This document shows positions 30,536 to 39,492 of a DNA stretch of 64,000 nucleotides, in pieces (the stretch's first letter is position 1; the number at the start of each line of letters is the position of its first letter). This DNA comes from Dendrosporobacter quercicolus. GTDB taxonomy: Bacteria > Bacillota > Negativicutes > DSM-1736 > Dendrosporobacteraceae. Both the position numbers and the translations under genes were made by a program. The notes beneath the pieces were generated by a model. It did not search any database. It was not told where the DNA came from and worked only from the letters and a program-made list of their open reading frames with translations. Location of the stretch: assembly GCF_900104455.1 (NCBI RefSeq), contig NZ_FNHB01000001.1, positions 1,110,794 through 1,174,793 of the forward strand, written 5' to 3'.

Positions 30536-32050
30536 TTATTCCTTTGGCACCGCAGCGTTCACAGCGTCTGTTGGCAACTGGCGCGGTTTTGGCGTTGCCT
30601 TTTTTCGTTCCAACCGGCAGTAAAGGGAACGCCGGGAGATCCCTAAATATTTGGCGGCCTCCGTTTTATTCCCATAGCACAGTGCTAAAGACTGATGGAC
30701 AAGACTGTCGATAAATTCTTCCAAATTGATCCCCGTTGCGGGTAAAAGAAAGCGATGAGGGTCAAGCATCCGGGCATTCAACGGTACGTCCAAAGGGATG
30801 GAGGTCACTTTCTCCAGGGTATTCAAATTCAGATGCAGGGGTTTGAGCTCCACATCGTCATACATCAGCACGGCCAATTCCATCGTATTCCTGAGTTCAC
30901 GCACATTCCCCGGCCAGTCGTAAGCCAACAGCAAATCAGCCGCACTCGGGCCGATCCGGCGAAAACGCTTCCCTTTTTGTTCGGCAAACTGGCGGAGAAA
31001 CATTTCAGCAAGCGGAATAATATCATCCGTACGCTCACGCAGGGGAGGAATGACGATATGACCGACTTTCAGCCGGAAAAACAAATCCCTGCGAAAAGTC
31101 CCCTGTGCCACCCGCTGCTCCAAATCCGCATTGGTGGCACAGATAATCCGCACATCTGTCTTTATTTTTTTCAAACCGCCAACGCGGTAAAATTCCTTTT
31201 CCTGTATCACTCTCAACAGCTTCCCCTGCAGCTCTAAAGGGATCTCGCCCACTTCGTCCAGCAGCAACGTACCGCCTTGCGCCACATCCAGTTTCCCTTT
31301 CTGCCCTTTCGTCAGGCCGCCGGTAAAAGAACCGGGCTCATAACCAAACAGTTCGCTTTCAAATAAACCGGCGGTCAGGGCCGCGCAATTCAGGTCGATG
31401 AAGGGCTCCTGTGTAATCCTATCGCCATAATGAATGATTCTAGAGATGATTTCCTTACCGGTGCCTGTCTCTCCCTGGATCAGCACCGGTATAGACCGGC
31501 CTTCATGAAATATCGCGGCTAACCTCAATAACTGGTTCATTTGGTCGGAGAAGAAACCGACATGATCGATCCCGGCAATTTGTGACAGCACCTGTTTCAG
31601 CCTGGATACCTCACGCCGCGTCTCTGCGGTTGCCGCTTGCACTTCTTCGCCAAAACGGTCGGTCAGCACTTTATTCTCACGGAGCAATGCGCGGTGTTCA
31701 ACAATCCGCTCCGTAACCGCCGCCAGTTCAATCACGTTCACTGGCTTTAGCAGATAATCGTAGGCTCCCTCCCGTAAGATATCGACAGCGGCTCCCCGGT
31801 CATCATAATTGGTAAATAACACGACATCTGCTTTTTCTCCGGGCAGGGCCGTTATGCGATGCAGCAAATCTTGCCCCGGCATCGCCGGCATTTTGATATC
31901 GGTCAGCACCATCGAAAAAGCACCCGCATTATAGGTGGCGTAGGCTGCTTCAACGTCGCTTCGTTCCGTGACATGATGTCCCATTTCCCGCAAAAATCCG
32001 GCAATTCCCGCTCTGCTGTCCGTATCATAATCAACAAGTAAAATATTCAA
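30536..32050 (-). CDS. NtrC-family sigma-54-dependent response regulator
   Basis: 504 residues. Receiver domain 1-120: phosphoacceptor Asp51 (VLTDIKMP) and Lys102 (YLLKPVN). AAA+ domain about 165-400: Walker A GETGTGKE, sigma-54 contact loop ELFGYEPGSFTGGLTKG, Walker B GGTLLLDEVGE, RRDLFFRL and a WPGNVREL sensor region. The C-terminus is a Fis-type helix-turn-helix (NKTEAAKYLGISRRSLYCRL). The contact loop reads GSFTGG rather than GAFTGA. The start is TTG 32050, preceded by GGGAG. It is divergent from an NtrB-like kinase and lies directly upstream of a sigma-54 promoter in front of csbD. It is predicted to activate that promoter, binding the palindrome at 30199. Confidence 0.93.
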   Translation of the reverse strand: MNILLVDYDTDSRAGIAGFLREMGHHVTERSDVEAAYATYNAGAFSMVLTDIKMPAMPGQDLLHRITALPGEKADVVLFTNYDDRGAAVDILREGAYDYLLKPVNVIELAAVTERIVEHRALLRENKVLTDRFGEEVQAATAETRREVSRLKQVLSQIAGIDHVGFFSDQMNQLLRLAAIFHEGRSIPVLIQGETGTGKEIISRIIHYGDRITQEPFIDLNCAALTAGLFESELFGYEPGSFTGGLTKGQKGKLDVAQGGTLLLDEVGEIPLELQGKLLRVIQEKEFYRVGGLKKIKTDVRIICATNADLEQRVAQGTFRRDLFFRLKVGHIVIPPLRERTDDIIPLAEMFLRQFAEQKGKRFRRIGPSAADLLLAYDWPGNVRELRNTMELAVLMYDDVELKPLHLNLNTLEKVTSIPLDVPLNARMLDPHRFLLPATGINLEEFIDSLVHQSLALCYGNKTEAAKYLGISRRSLYCRLERKKATPKPRQLPTDAVNAAVPKE

Positions 32051-32429
32051 CCGAACTCCCTTCTCCTGCCCCCGCCCTTGTTACGGCGATTTCAAACAGG
32101 AATGCCGCCGCTGCTGGCTGCCTTCATCCGCTACGCGCTACGACGCTCGAAACAAAACCTTCTATAAAGAGCTTCGGCAAAATAATTTATTATCCTCTAA
32201 AGATACCAGTGCTTTATGTTATGTAAATAGTCATATCAGCCTTGCATCAATACGTGAACCGATACTTTCATGCTTTCCCCTATTCCTCTGCAATAAAAAG
32301 GGCAATACCCTTCTTACCCCGGCTCTTTGAACTATTTAACGGAAAATGTAGGATAATTCCCTGAAACTGTTGAATATAATAGGTTATAAAAAAATACTGG
32401 CGAATCATTTGCCAGGGGGTGGCCGTCAA

Positions 32430-34097
32430 GTGGACAAACAAAGCCGGAATGTAAAAACTGCCGAGCAGAAAGTAAGAACACGGATCGAAAATACAAAAGA
32501 AACACAGACTGCCGATTATTTTTCAGAGGATATTTCCGCTGGCAAAATACCGGAAGATGCTGAGTGTCCGACCGGTTATCAGGATTTATTTGACAACATG
32601 CCCAATGGGTGTGCCTATTACCGGATCCTATTTGACGCAGCAGGAAACTCTGTTGACCTGACCTATACGAAAGTCAATTCGGCCTATGCTGCCAATATAG
32701 GGCGTCCACGGAGCGAACTCATCGGCAAGCGGGTGTCAGAGGTTTTTCCGCACCTGACTGAAACAAGCCGCCAGTGGCTGCAAACGTATATAAAAGTGGC
32801 CTTGTCCGGGGAACCGGCGGCCTTTATCCAATATTCCGATCAGCAAGACAAGTGGTATTCCATTGCTGCGTACAGCCCGCAGCGTGGTCATGTGGTTGAG
32901 ATATCGGAAGATATTACCGAGAGAAAACAAACCGAGGCCAACGCAGAGCAGTATATAGCTGAACTGGCAGAGAAAAATAGGGAGCTCACGACCAGCCAGT
33001 CCCGTTACCGGGGCCTGTTGGACCATATGCAGAACATATTCGAATACCATCGGGTAATCGCCGATGATCATGGCCAGCCGGTTGATCTTGAATTTGCCGA
33101 AGTCAATCCCGCTTTCGAAATGCGGACAGGCCTCAAGGTTGCGGATGTTGTGGGGAAACGCCTGCCTGTGGTCAACCATGGCATCGACAAAGCCACTTGG
33201 ATTAAAATATTAGGCGACGTAGAACTCACGGGGCAGCCGATCATGCTGGAGCAATACTCAAAAAATACCGATTCCTGGTACAGAGTGTCTGCCTATAGCC
33301 CGGAGAAAGGGCATGTTGCCAGCATTCTGGAGGATATTACCGAACAAAAAAAAGCGGAAATTCAAAAAAGCGCGAACCAAAAGCAAGTCGCGTTGATCGA
33401 AAGAGTGGCATGGTTAGGCGCTTTGGCTTCAGGGGTGGCTCACGAGATTAATCAGCCGCTGCAAGCACTGAAAATCATGGCCGATGGGATGATCTATTGG
33501 CATGAAAAAGGGAAAGAAACGAGTATTGAAAAGGTGATTGAGAACTGCCAGGGTATTTCGGTGCAGGCCGGCTATATCACGGCTATTCTCGAATGGATGC
33601 AGGATTCCGTAAACAGGGCTTGGTCTCACACCCCAAAAGAAGTCGATTTAAACAAGATGGTTAAGCAAGCGGTCAGTATGGTTCAAGAAAGATTAAGGGT
33701 CCACAGCATTCAACTGCGGGAAAATAACACATGTACGGTTTCCCCTATCGTATGGGGAGATGTCAGGCGGCTAGAAGAAATCGTCATCATTATTTTGGTC
33801 AATGCCATCGAGTCTTTTGAGGGTGTGGACCAGGCTACAAAAGAGATTGTGATTACAACCTCATGTACCGGGGAAAAAGCGGTCATCGAGATTAGCAATA
33901 ATGGACCGCCTATTCCTGAAGAAATTATCGGAAAAATATTTGAACCGTTTTTTTCCTCTGCAAAGTCCGGTGCCAAACTGGGTATGGGGCTGTCCATTGT
34001 AAAATCTATTGTCAATATTCATAACGGAACGATTCAGGTTGCCAGCTTGAACCAGCAAGTGATGTTTCAAATTGAAATTCCGCGATATGGGCCATGA
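32430..34097 (+). CDS. Soluble PAS-PAS sensor histidine kinase (NtrB-like)
   Basis: About 555 residues from GTG 32430 (AGGGGGT nine bases upstream; the ORF could open at TTG 32370). No membrane helices are seen. Two PAS-type domains, about 50-165 and 195-305, share the layout YRIL/YHRV...VDL.....VN.A......G and end in EDITERKQTEA and EDITEQKKAE. The dimerisation helix carries His338 in SGVAHEINQPLQALK. The ATPase domain (430-550) has NAIESFEG (N box), ISNNGPPIPEE, FEPFFSSAKSG and GMGLSIVKSI. The HEINQPLQ form is typical of NtrB/DctB-like kinases that pair with sigma-54 regulators. It is divergent from that regulator, so the two should form a pair sensing a cytoplasmic signal. Confidence 0.9.
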   Translation: MDKQSRNVKTAEQKVRTRIENTKETQTADYFSEDISAGKIPEDAECPTGYQDLFDNMPNGCAYYRILFDAAGNSVDLTYTKVNSAYAANIGRPRSELIGKRVSEVFPHLTETSRQWLQTYIKVALSGEPAAFIQYSDQQDKWYSIAAYSPQRGHVVEISEDITERKQTEANAEQYIAELAEKNRELTTSQSRYRGLLDHMQNIFEYHRVIADDHGQPVDLEFAEVNPAFEMRTGLKVADVVGKRLPVVNHGIDKATWIKILGDVELTGQPIMLEQYSKNTDSWYRVSAYSPEKGHVASILEDITEQKKAEIQKSANQKQVALIERVAWLGALASGVAHEINQPLQALKIMADGMIYWHEKGKETSIEKVIENCQGISVQAGYITAILEWMQDSVNRAWSHTPKEVDLNKMVKQAVSMVQERLRVHSIQLRENNTCTVSPIVWGDVRRLEEIVIIILVNAIESFEGVDQATKEIVITTSCTGEKAVIEISNNGPPIPEEIIGKIFEPFFSSAKSGAKLGMGLSIVKSIVNIHNGTIQVASLNQQVMFQIEIPRYGP

Positions 34098-34440
34098 GGA
34101 CAGCAGTGCGACCCTATATTGAACGTGCAGGACAGGACGGCGCTTTTGTTGTTCTAAGAATATATGCTGCTGGAGAAAAACAAGCGTGGCTGGCAAACCC
34201 TACCCCAAACCGGCATTTTCTTTACCCTCAAAATGTAAAAATCCCGCATAAAACACAAGAAAATAATGGATATTTCTAGTCTATGTAGTTCCACGAATGA
34301 CGATTTACGGACTTTTTCGTGGACTTTGCTTACATATTCACCGCAAAAGCTTTTTTTGAATGGTTTGTAAGAAGGTACTTGCAAGATACTCTATAATGTC
34401 TAATTACAATATACAATTGTTTGTTCAATGAAAACTATTG

Positions 34441-34469
34441 TTGACATAAACTACCATGCATAGTATAAT
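34441..34469 (+). promoter_or_regulatory. Consensus sigma-A promoter
   Basis: TTGACA (34441-34446) and TATAAT (34464-34469) are both exact with an optimal 17-base spacer. The first gene downstream starts more than 300 bases away and a terminator intervenes at 34525-34608. Confidence 0.8.
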
Positions 34470-34474
34470 AACTT

Positions 34475-34608
34475 ATAAGATGTTTGAAGTTTCCGACGAT
34501 TACTACAATGCAATATTGTGTTTTAGCCGCCAGGGGATATTAAAAACTGGGTGTGGTATATAATCATACTCGCCGGCATGCGCCGTATATCCAACATGGG
34601 GGCTTTTT
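34475..34608 (+). ncRNA. Probable small non-coding RNA (about 130 nt)
   Basis: The unit starts just after a perfect promoter and ends at a terminator. AGCCGCCA (34525-34532) pairs with TGGGGGCT (34597-34604) with one mismatch, followed by five T residues. Inside this closing helix, CCAG/CTGG, GG(T)ATAT/ATATCC and CGGC-ATGC-GCCG helices can form. A 5' hairpin ACAAT-GCAAT-ATTGT is also possible. There is no open frame with a ribosome site. It could be a free sRNA or a premature-termination leader of the GlsB-like gene. No known RNA family was recognised. Confidence 0.55.
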
Positions 34609-34778
34609 CTTATGTGAAAATTCATCATAAGCACATGTGCTAATCAATAAAGATGCTCTCATCAGGCGATTGGTTTCACATTTTTTATAGAAAACATAAT
34701 TTTTGGGAAACAAATGCAAATGTTTAGCTTGCGTAATTTAGACGTTTGTAAATTTTAAAATGAGACGGAGGATTATAT

Positions 34779-35006
34779 ATGCTTTGGTTTCTGATCATTG
34801 GTATTATTGCGGGTTGGTTAGCTGGTAATGTTATGAAAGGCGGAGGATTTGGCCTTATCGGTGATTTAATCATCGGTGTAGCAGGCTCTTTTATCGGCGG
34901 CTATTTGTTTAGTCTTTTAGGTATCAGCACCTATGGCACAATCGGTGAAATCGCCATGGCAACTTTTGGAGCGATTATACTGTTGTGGCTTATACGAATT
35001 TTTTAA
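34779..35006 (+). CDS. GlsB/YeaQ/YmgE-family membrane protein
   Basis: 75 residues with three hydrophobic segments. Family signatures are IIGIIAGWLAGNVMKGGGFG, LIGDLIIGVAGSFIGGYLFS and ATFGAIILLWLIRI. These so-called transglycosylase-associated proteins are small stress-induced membrane proteins of unknown function. GGAGG lies ahead of ATG 34779. It belongs functionally with the CsbD/YtxH/LapA set on the other side of the two-component system. Confidence 0.93.
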   Translation: MLWFLIIGIIAGWLAGNVMKGGGFGLIGDLIIGVAGSFIGGYLFSLLGISTYGTIGEIAMATFGAIILLWLIRIF

Positions 35007-35137
35007 GTAACTTTTATCTGCTGGTCAAACAAGAATAAAGTATTTAAAGTGCATCGGCAGATCGAGAAACACCAAACTGAGGTAGTGATGCCTCGTTGGC
35101 AAAAGCCATTCAATAAATATTAGGAGCGTGAAGAAAA

Positions 35138-35488
35138 ATGAGACGTATTGTCGCTATGTTATTTTCAACTGTCTTAATGCTAGTTTTTGCCGCCGGCTGT
35201 GGCAATATCTCAGGTGGTGAATTTACCGGTAAATGGGTGAATTCTGAAAGGTCTGCAGAAACAGTCGAAATTAAGAAAAGTGGAGAAGGTTTTATTGTAA
35301 CTCAGAGTACCCCGACCACCATCGCTAAAATCGTTAACAATGATGAAAGGAAAACAAGGGAATATCCAGCTGTTTTAAAAGATGGCGTTCTCGCTGTAAG
35401 TACAGGGTCCGAAACCAATACGATATCTTATGTCAAAGATGGCGATTTCCTGTTGTTTGAAGAACATAAATTTATAAGACAAAAATAA
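35138..35488 (+). CDS. Small lipoprotein of unknown function
   Basis: 116 residues. Lipoprotein signal MRRIVAMLFSTVLMLVFAAG with Cys about 21 (FAAGC lipobox). The mature part (GEFTGKWVNSERSAETVEIK, then a pattern of alternating short strands with FLLFEEHKFIRQK) suggests a small beta-barrel like DUF3642-type lipoproteins. AGGAGCG lies ahead of ATG 35138. It lies 131 bases after the GlsB-like gene, and a terminator follows at 35554, so both may be one transcript. Confidence 0.75.
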   Translation: MRRIVAMLFSTVLMLVFAAGCGNISGGEFTGKWVNSERSAETVEIKKSGEGFIVTQSTPTTIAKIVNNDERKTREYPAVLKDGVLAVSTGSETNTISYVKDGDFLLFEEHKFIRQK

Positions 35489-35553
35489 CTTCGCCATTAC
35501 AAGCAACACGAGATTGATGAATCCTTATTAAATTAACACTTGTTTGTCAGCTT

Positions 35554-35577
35554 AGAGCCTTCAGGCTCTTTTCTTTT
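35554..35577 (+). terminator. Terminator after the lipoprotein gene
   Basis: AGAGCC-TTCA-GGCTCT stem followed by a T-rich tract (TTTCTTTTT). It lies between convergent genes. Confidence 0.85.
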
Positions 35578-35658
35578 TACCCTATTTCCGTTAGGTGCAA
35601 AGCCGCCACCGCACTTGATCCCTTGTTTGCGCACATGTCCACATTTTTATTTAGTTCT

Positions 35659-37827
35659 CTAGCCATTAAAAGCACCCTCTGCTTCAAGCTTCGCTTTAAA
35701 GTTAATTTTTCGCACTGTCCCGAGGTCATCGAACTTGATCACGTAGGCGGCTTTGTCGTGATCGATATCGACCACTGCTCCGGCTCCCATAATGCTGTGG
35801 ACAACCCGGTCACCCGGCTTGAAGACCGGCCCGGAAGCTTGCATTACCAGCATTCTCTCGCTACTAGTGATATTCCAGTTTGTTTCATATACCAAACTGT
35901 CCTCCAATTCATTCGTGTAGGCAAGCAGAGTCTTGTCCACATTAAAGATGAAACGGGACGGATAGCGATACGAGCCGTCAAAATTGCGTCCTTCCGCATC
36001 GGTGATGAACAGCGCTTTTTTCGCCCGGGTGAAGGCGACGAAGGCCAGCCGGCGTTCCTCCTCCATGCCCTCGAGGGTTGCGGTCTTCCTCGATGGGAAC
36101 ACGCCTTCCTCCAGGCCGCAGAGAAACACATGGGGGAACTCCAGGCCCTTCGCCGTATGCACGGTCATCAGCTTGACCGCGTTCTGGCCGGAAAGAGCGT
36201 CGGTGTTTGTCAGCAGTGCCACATGGGCAAGATAGTCTTCCAGCGTGCATTCCTCGCCACAGGATATCTCGTATTCATAAACCGACTGCTTCAGTTCAGC
36301 CAGATTATCCAGCCGCTCCTGGCTGCCTTCCGTCCGGAGCATCACCTCATAGCCGCTCTGGTCGAGGACCGCGTTCAGCAGTTCGGAGACAGGCAAATCC
36401 TGATGGCCTGCCGAAAAACGCTCGATCAGGGCCAGAAACCGCTGTGCCTTGGTGCTCTTGAAAATTTCGTTATCAATTGTCCGCTCGAAGGCATTGTAAA
36501 GCGAGCACCGGTTCTGCCCGGCGTAGTCCTGCAAAAACTTCATTCGCCGTTCGCCGATGTTGCGCTTGGGCACGTTAGCCACCCGCAGGAAAGACAAGTC
36601 GTCCTTATAGGCTATCAGCCGCAAATAAGACAACGCGTCCTTGATCTCCATACGGCCGAAAAACTGCACGCCGCTATAGATTTTGTACGGGACTTCTTCC
36701 TTCAGCAATACCTCTTCCAGCATGCGGGAAATGTAATGGGCCCGGTATAGGATGGCAATATCGCCGAGCTTCACGCCATTAGCGATTAGCTCTTTAATTT
36801 CAGCCGCTATCCATTTGGCCTCCGTCTCCGCTGTTTTGGCGTGATGGTAGACAACCTTGGCACCATCCGGCAGCACCGGGAGCAAATCCTTTTTCATACG
36901 GTGTTTATTGTTTCCGATCAGAGAGTTGGCTACAGCCACAATCTGCGGTGTCGAGCGATAATTAGCCATCATCATGAGGGTGCGGACATTAGGGAATTCT
37001 TTGTCAAAGTCCAGTATATAGCGTACACTGGCTCCCCGCCAGGTGTAGATGGTCTGGTCCGGGTCCCCTACAATAAACAGGTTTTTGTGGTAAGCACACA
37101 ATACTTTCATCAGGCGATACTGCAGTTCATCGATGTCCTGATACTCGTCGATCATGATGTATTCCAGCCGCTGTTGCCACTTTAATCGGATCGCCTCGTT
37201 GACGCTGAATATATGCAGTACATATTTGATCAGGTCGTTGTAGTCCAGGCCGAAGTATTTCTTTTGCTGATAAAGATAGCCCCAGAAAATAATGTCGTCT
37301 GTTTCCACGGCATGCAGGTACCTTTGCTGCAGCTCGTCCAAAGAGAACGCGATCATCGGCTCGTAGTACTCGGGATCTTTGAATATCTTGCGTATTTCGA
37401 TCATGTCCCGCGCTTTGGCAAAGGTCATATGGCGCAGCGTGAGACCGCGCTCCTCATAGATGATCTTCAGCATGGCGTCGATATCGGCGTTATCCAGCAC
37501 GAGAAAACGCTTCGGATACTGTACCGCATTGATATCCTCCTGTAAAACGGCTACGCAAAAGCTGTGGAATGTGCTGATATAGCCTGTATCGCTGTCGCCG
37601 GTAAGCCGGCGGATACGTTGTTTCATTTCATTTGCGGATTTATTGGTAAAGGTGACGCAGAGAATGTTGGCCGGCATGATGCCAATCTCGTTTACCAGAT
37701 AGGCAAACCGGTGCGACAGCGCCCGCGTCTTGCCGGAACCCGCGCCGGCGATCACGCGGATAAAGCCTTCCGTAGTAGTTACAGCCTGTCGCTGCTGCTC
37801 GTTGAGCCCCGCTAATATATCGCTCAT
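35659..37827 (-). CDS. UvrD/PcrA-like superfamily I DNA helicase
   Basis: 722 residues containing the SF1A motifs in order: LNEQQRQAV (Q motif), Walker A GAGSGKT (about 28-34), LCVTFTNKSANEM (Ia), STFHSF, YIMIDEYQDI (II), VGDPDQTIYTWRGA (III), LMMMANYRST (IV), then VKLMTVHTAKGLEFPHVFL (V) and EERRLAFVAFTRAKKAL (VI). The C-terminus ends with a PcrA-type Tudor-like segment (FKPGDRVVHSIMGAGAVVDI, then KFDDLGTVRKI), which in PcrA contacts RNA polymerase. It unwinds DNA 3' to 5' in repair. It is shorter than some PcrA/UvrD proteins, and a second copy may exist elsewhere. It stands alone. Confidence 0.93.
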   Translation of the reverse strand: MSDILAGLNEQQRQAVTTTEGFIRVIAGAGSGKTRALSHRFAYLVNEIGIMPANILCVTFTNKSANEMKQRIRRLTGDSDTGYISTFHSFCVAVLQEDINAVQYPKRFLVLDNADIDAMLKIIYEERGLTLRHMTFAKARDMIEIRKIFKDPEYYEPMIAFSLDELQQRYLHAVETDDIIFWGYLYQQKKYFGLDYNDLIKYVLHIFSVNEAIRLKWQQRLEYIMIDEYQDIDELQYRLMKVLCAYHKNLFIVGDPDQTIYTWRGASVRYILDFDKEFPNVRTLMMMANYRSTPQIVAVANSLIGNNKHRMKKDLLPVLPDGAKVVYHHAKTAETEAKWIAAEIKELIANGVKLGDIAILYRAHYISRMLEEVLLKEEVPYKIYSGVQFFGRMEIKDALSYLRLIAYKDDLSFLRVANVPKRNIGERRMKFLQDYAGQNRCSLYNAFERTIDNEIFKSTKAQRFLALIERFSAGHQDLPVSELLNAVLDQSGYEVMLRTEGSQERLDNLAELKQSVYEYEISCGEECTLEDYLAHVALLTNTDALSGQNAVKLMTVHTAKGLEFPHVFLCGLEEGVFPSRKTATLEGMEEERRLAFVAFTRAKKALFITDAEGRNFDGSYRYPSRFIFNVDKTLLAYTNELEDSLVYETNWNITSSERMLVMQASGPVFKPGDRVVHSIMGAGAVVDIDHDKAAYVIKFDDLGTVRKINFKAKLEAEGAFNG

Positions 37828-38205
37828 TCACAAATCACCACCATAAAACAGGATTTAAAATGCTGGTATTTTATCTTAGTCAAGCATGCTTGTCTTCCCA
37901 ACACACTCCACATGTATGCGGGGTGTTGATCAGCAGCTTAATTCATTCCTTCCCACCAGGGAGAAAAATTTGTTGGAATACGCGCCTACGCCTAAATATA
38001 ATCATCCTCTCGAATGGCATTCTAAGGGTTGAGGCGGTCAAACAAACCCAACTGTCCCCGCTATCTGTTTTCTCGAGTTCCCAATGGGTTGTGGTTTCTA
38101 TGCTCAGCTACCTTTAGCGGCGAAAAGAAATACCGGCGTAGCAATTAAATCATTAGCCGGTATGGTGAAATTACACATTATTGGGAATATGTGTGTCAGC
38201 ATTCC

Positions 38206-38224
38206 AAAGCCGCGAGGCGGCTTT
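38206..38224 (-). terminator. Hairpin after the glycerol dehydrogenase gene
   Basis: AAAGCCGC and GCGGCTTT form a perfect eight-pair stem around a three-base loop, seven bases after the stop codon at 38231 on the minus strand. Confidence 0.5.
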
Positions 38225-38230
38225 CCGGAT

Positions 38231-39352
38231 TTAGGGCTTAGCTGCCGCCTTGTCGATAATTCTATTAAAGTTTCGGCCGGTTGCATCCGCAACCAGTATC
38301 GCAGCCACAACATCGTCAGCGGTTACCGGAAACGGCTCGTTGTGAATCGATTCTTTTGGCGCCGTGGCAGCCTGAGCCACCTTGAACAGTTGCTCACGCG
38401 AAATTTTCTCCATCCCCAGATCAGACAGTGTCGTCGGCAACCCGACGTTCAGGCAAAATTCCACCACTTCTTTGATTTCTTGTTTTGAACGATTTTCAAG
38501 AATTAGCAACACTAACGTACCAAAAGCTACCCACTCGCCATGATACATATCGTGAGCATTGGACATTATCATAAACCCATCATAAATTGAGTGAGCGACG
38601 GAAACGCCGTTACTCTCAAAACCAATGCCGCTCAACAGAGTATTCGCTTCGATTACATTCTCCAGTGCCTTGGTGACAACCTTGTTCTCGATCGCCAACT
38701 TTGCGGAAAACCCGTCAGTGAGTAAGGTTTGATAACATAGTTTAGCAAGAGCATAAGAGGTCAGCGTAAATGTCCCTCCCGCCAAGTTGCGTCGATAGCT
38801 TTCCACACAAGTGCGAGCTTCAAAATAAGTGGCTAAAGCATCGCCCATGCCTGCAACCAGCAAACGGGCAGGACTGTTGGCGATAATTCTTGTGTCCACC
38901 AATACGATATTGGGGTTTCTTCTTGTTAAAAGGACCTCCTGGAAAGCCCCATCCTCATTATAATAAACAACCACCGAGCTGGTAGGCGCGTCACAGGACG
39001 CCACCGTAGGAATAATTACCAACGGAGCCTTTTCATAATAGGCCACGGCTTTGGCTGTATCGATTACTTTACCGCCACCCATTCCAACAATAACGTTACA
39101 CTGGCCGCTTTTCGCCAGCTCACGCAAACGCTCCACCTCTTGCTTAGAGCATTCGCCGCCAAAAACCGCGTATGCTACCGCGACACCGGCATCTTTAAAG
39201 CTTGCCTCAGCGATGCCTTTCAGGTCGCTGAGCCGTCCCTGGCTGGCAATGATCAGAACGGAATTGCCTAAAGGAGCGACATATTTGCCGATACGGAGCA
39301 ACGCATTGTCACCTTGGATATATTTCCCTGGAAACGCGATTGCTTGAGCCAT
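38231..39352 (-). CDS. gldA: Glycerol dehydrogenase
   Basis: 373 residues of the iron-containing/GldA-type polyol dehydrogenase family. It oxidises glycerol to dihydroxyacetone with NAD+ in the cytoplasm. Motifs: FPGKYIQGDNAL at the N-terminus, VGMGGGKVIDTAKAVAY (NAD binding), PTVASCDAPTSSVVVY, GMGDALATYFEARTC with the metal-ligand Asp, and VSVAHSIYDGFM / MYHGEWVAFGTLV with two metal-binding His residues. AGGAGG lies ahead of ATG 39352. A perfect 13-bp hairpin lies 40 bases upstream. No glpK or dhaKLM is next to it. Confidence 0.95.
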   Translation of the reverse strand: MAQAIAFPGKYIQGDNALLRIGKYVAPLGNSVLIIASQGRLSDLKGIAEASFKDAGVAVAYAVFGGECSKQEVERLRELAKSGQCNVIVGMGGGKVIDTAKAVAYYEKAPLVIIPTVASCDAPTSSVVVYYNEDGAFQEVLLTRRNPNIVLVDTRIIANSPARLLVAGMGDALATYFEARTCVESYRRNLAGGTFTLTSYALAKLCYQTLLTDGFSAKLAIENKVVTKALENVIEANTLLSGIGFESNGVSVAHSIYDGFMIMSNAHDMYHGEWVAFGTLVLLILENRSKQEIKEVVEFCLNVGLPTTLSDLGMEKISREQLFKVAQAATAPKESIHNEPFPVTADDVVAAILVADATGRNFNRIIDKAAAKP

Positions 39353-39391
39353 TTAACTTACCTCCTATATCTCGTGAAAATAGTCCCTGGA

Positions 39392-39426
39392 GGTCAGGCT
39401 GTCGTCGGTAAGCCGACAGCCTGACC
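39392..39426 (-). promoter_or_regulatory. 13-bp perfect hairpin in the gldA leader
   Basis: GGTCAGGCTGTCG (39392-39404) pairs perfectly with CGACAGCCTGACC (39414-39426) around nine bases. It is 40 bases from the gldA start and lacks a T run. It may be an operator, an mRNA stabiliser or a terminator of the preceding unit. Confidence 0.45.
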
Positions 39427-39492
39427 GGTATATTGCAACTTACCGCAATATTGCCTCCAAAAATAACCATACACCCGACTTGTTTAGCTCCA

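Noticed and set aside
34094-34279. 61-codon frame overlapping the kinase stop (ATGA)
   Set aside because: No ribosome site, no family resemblance and an implausible composition; treated as non-coding.
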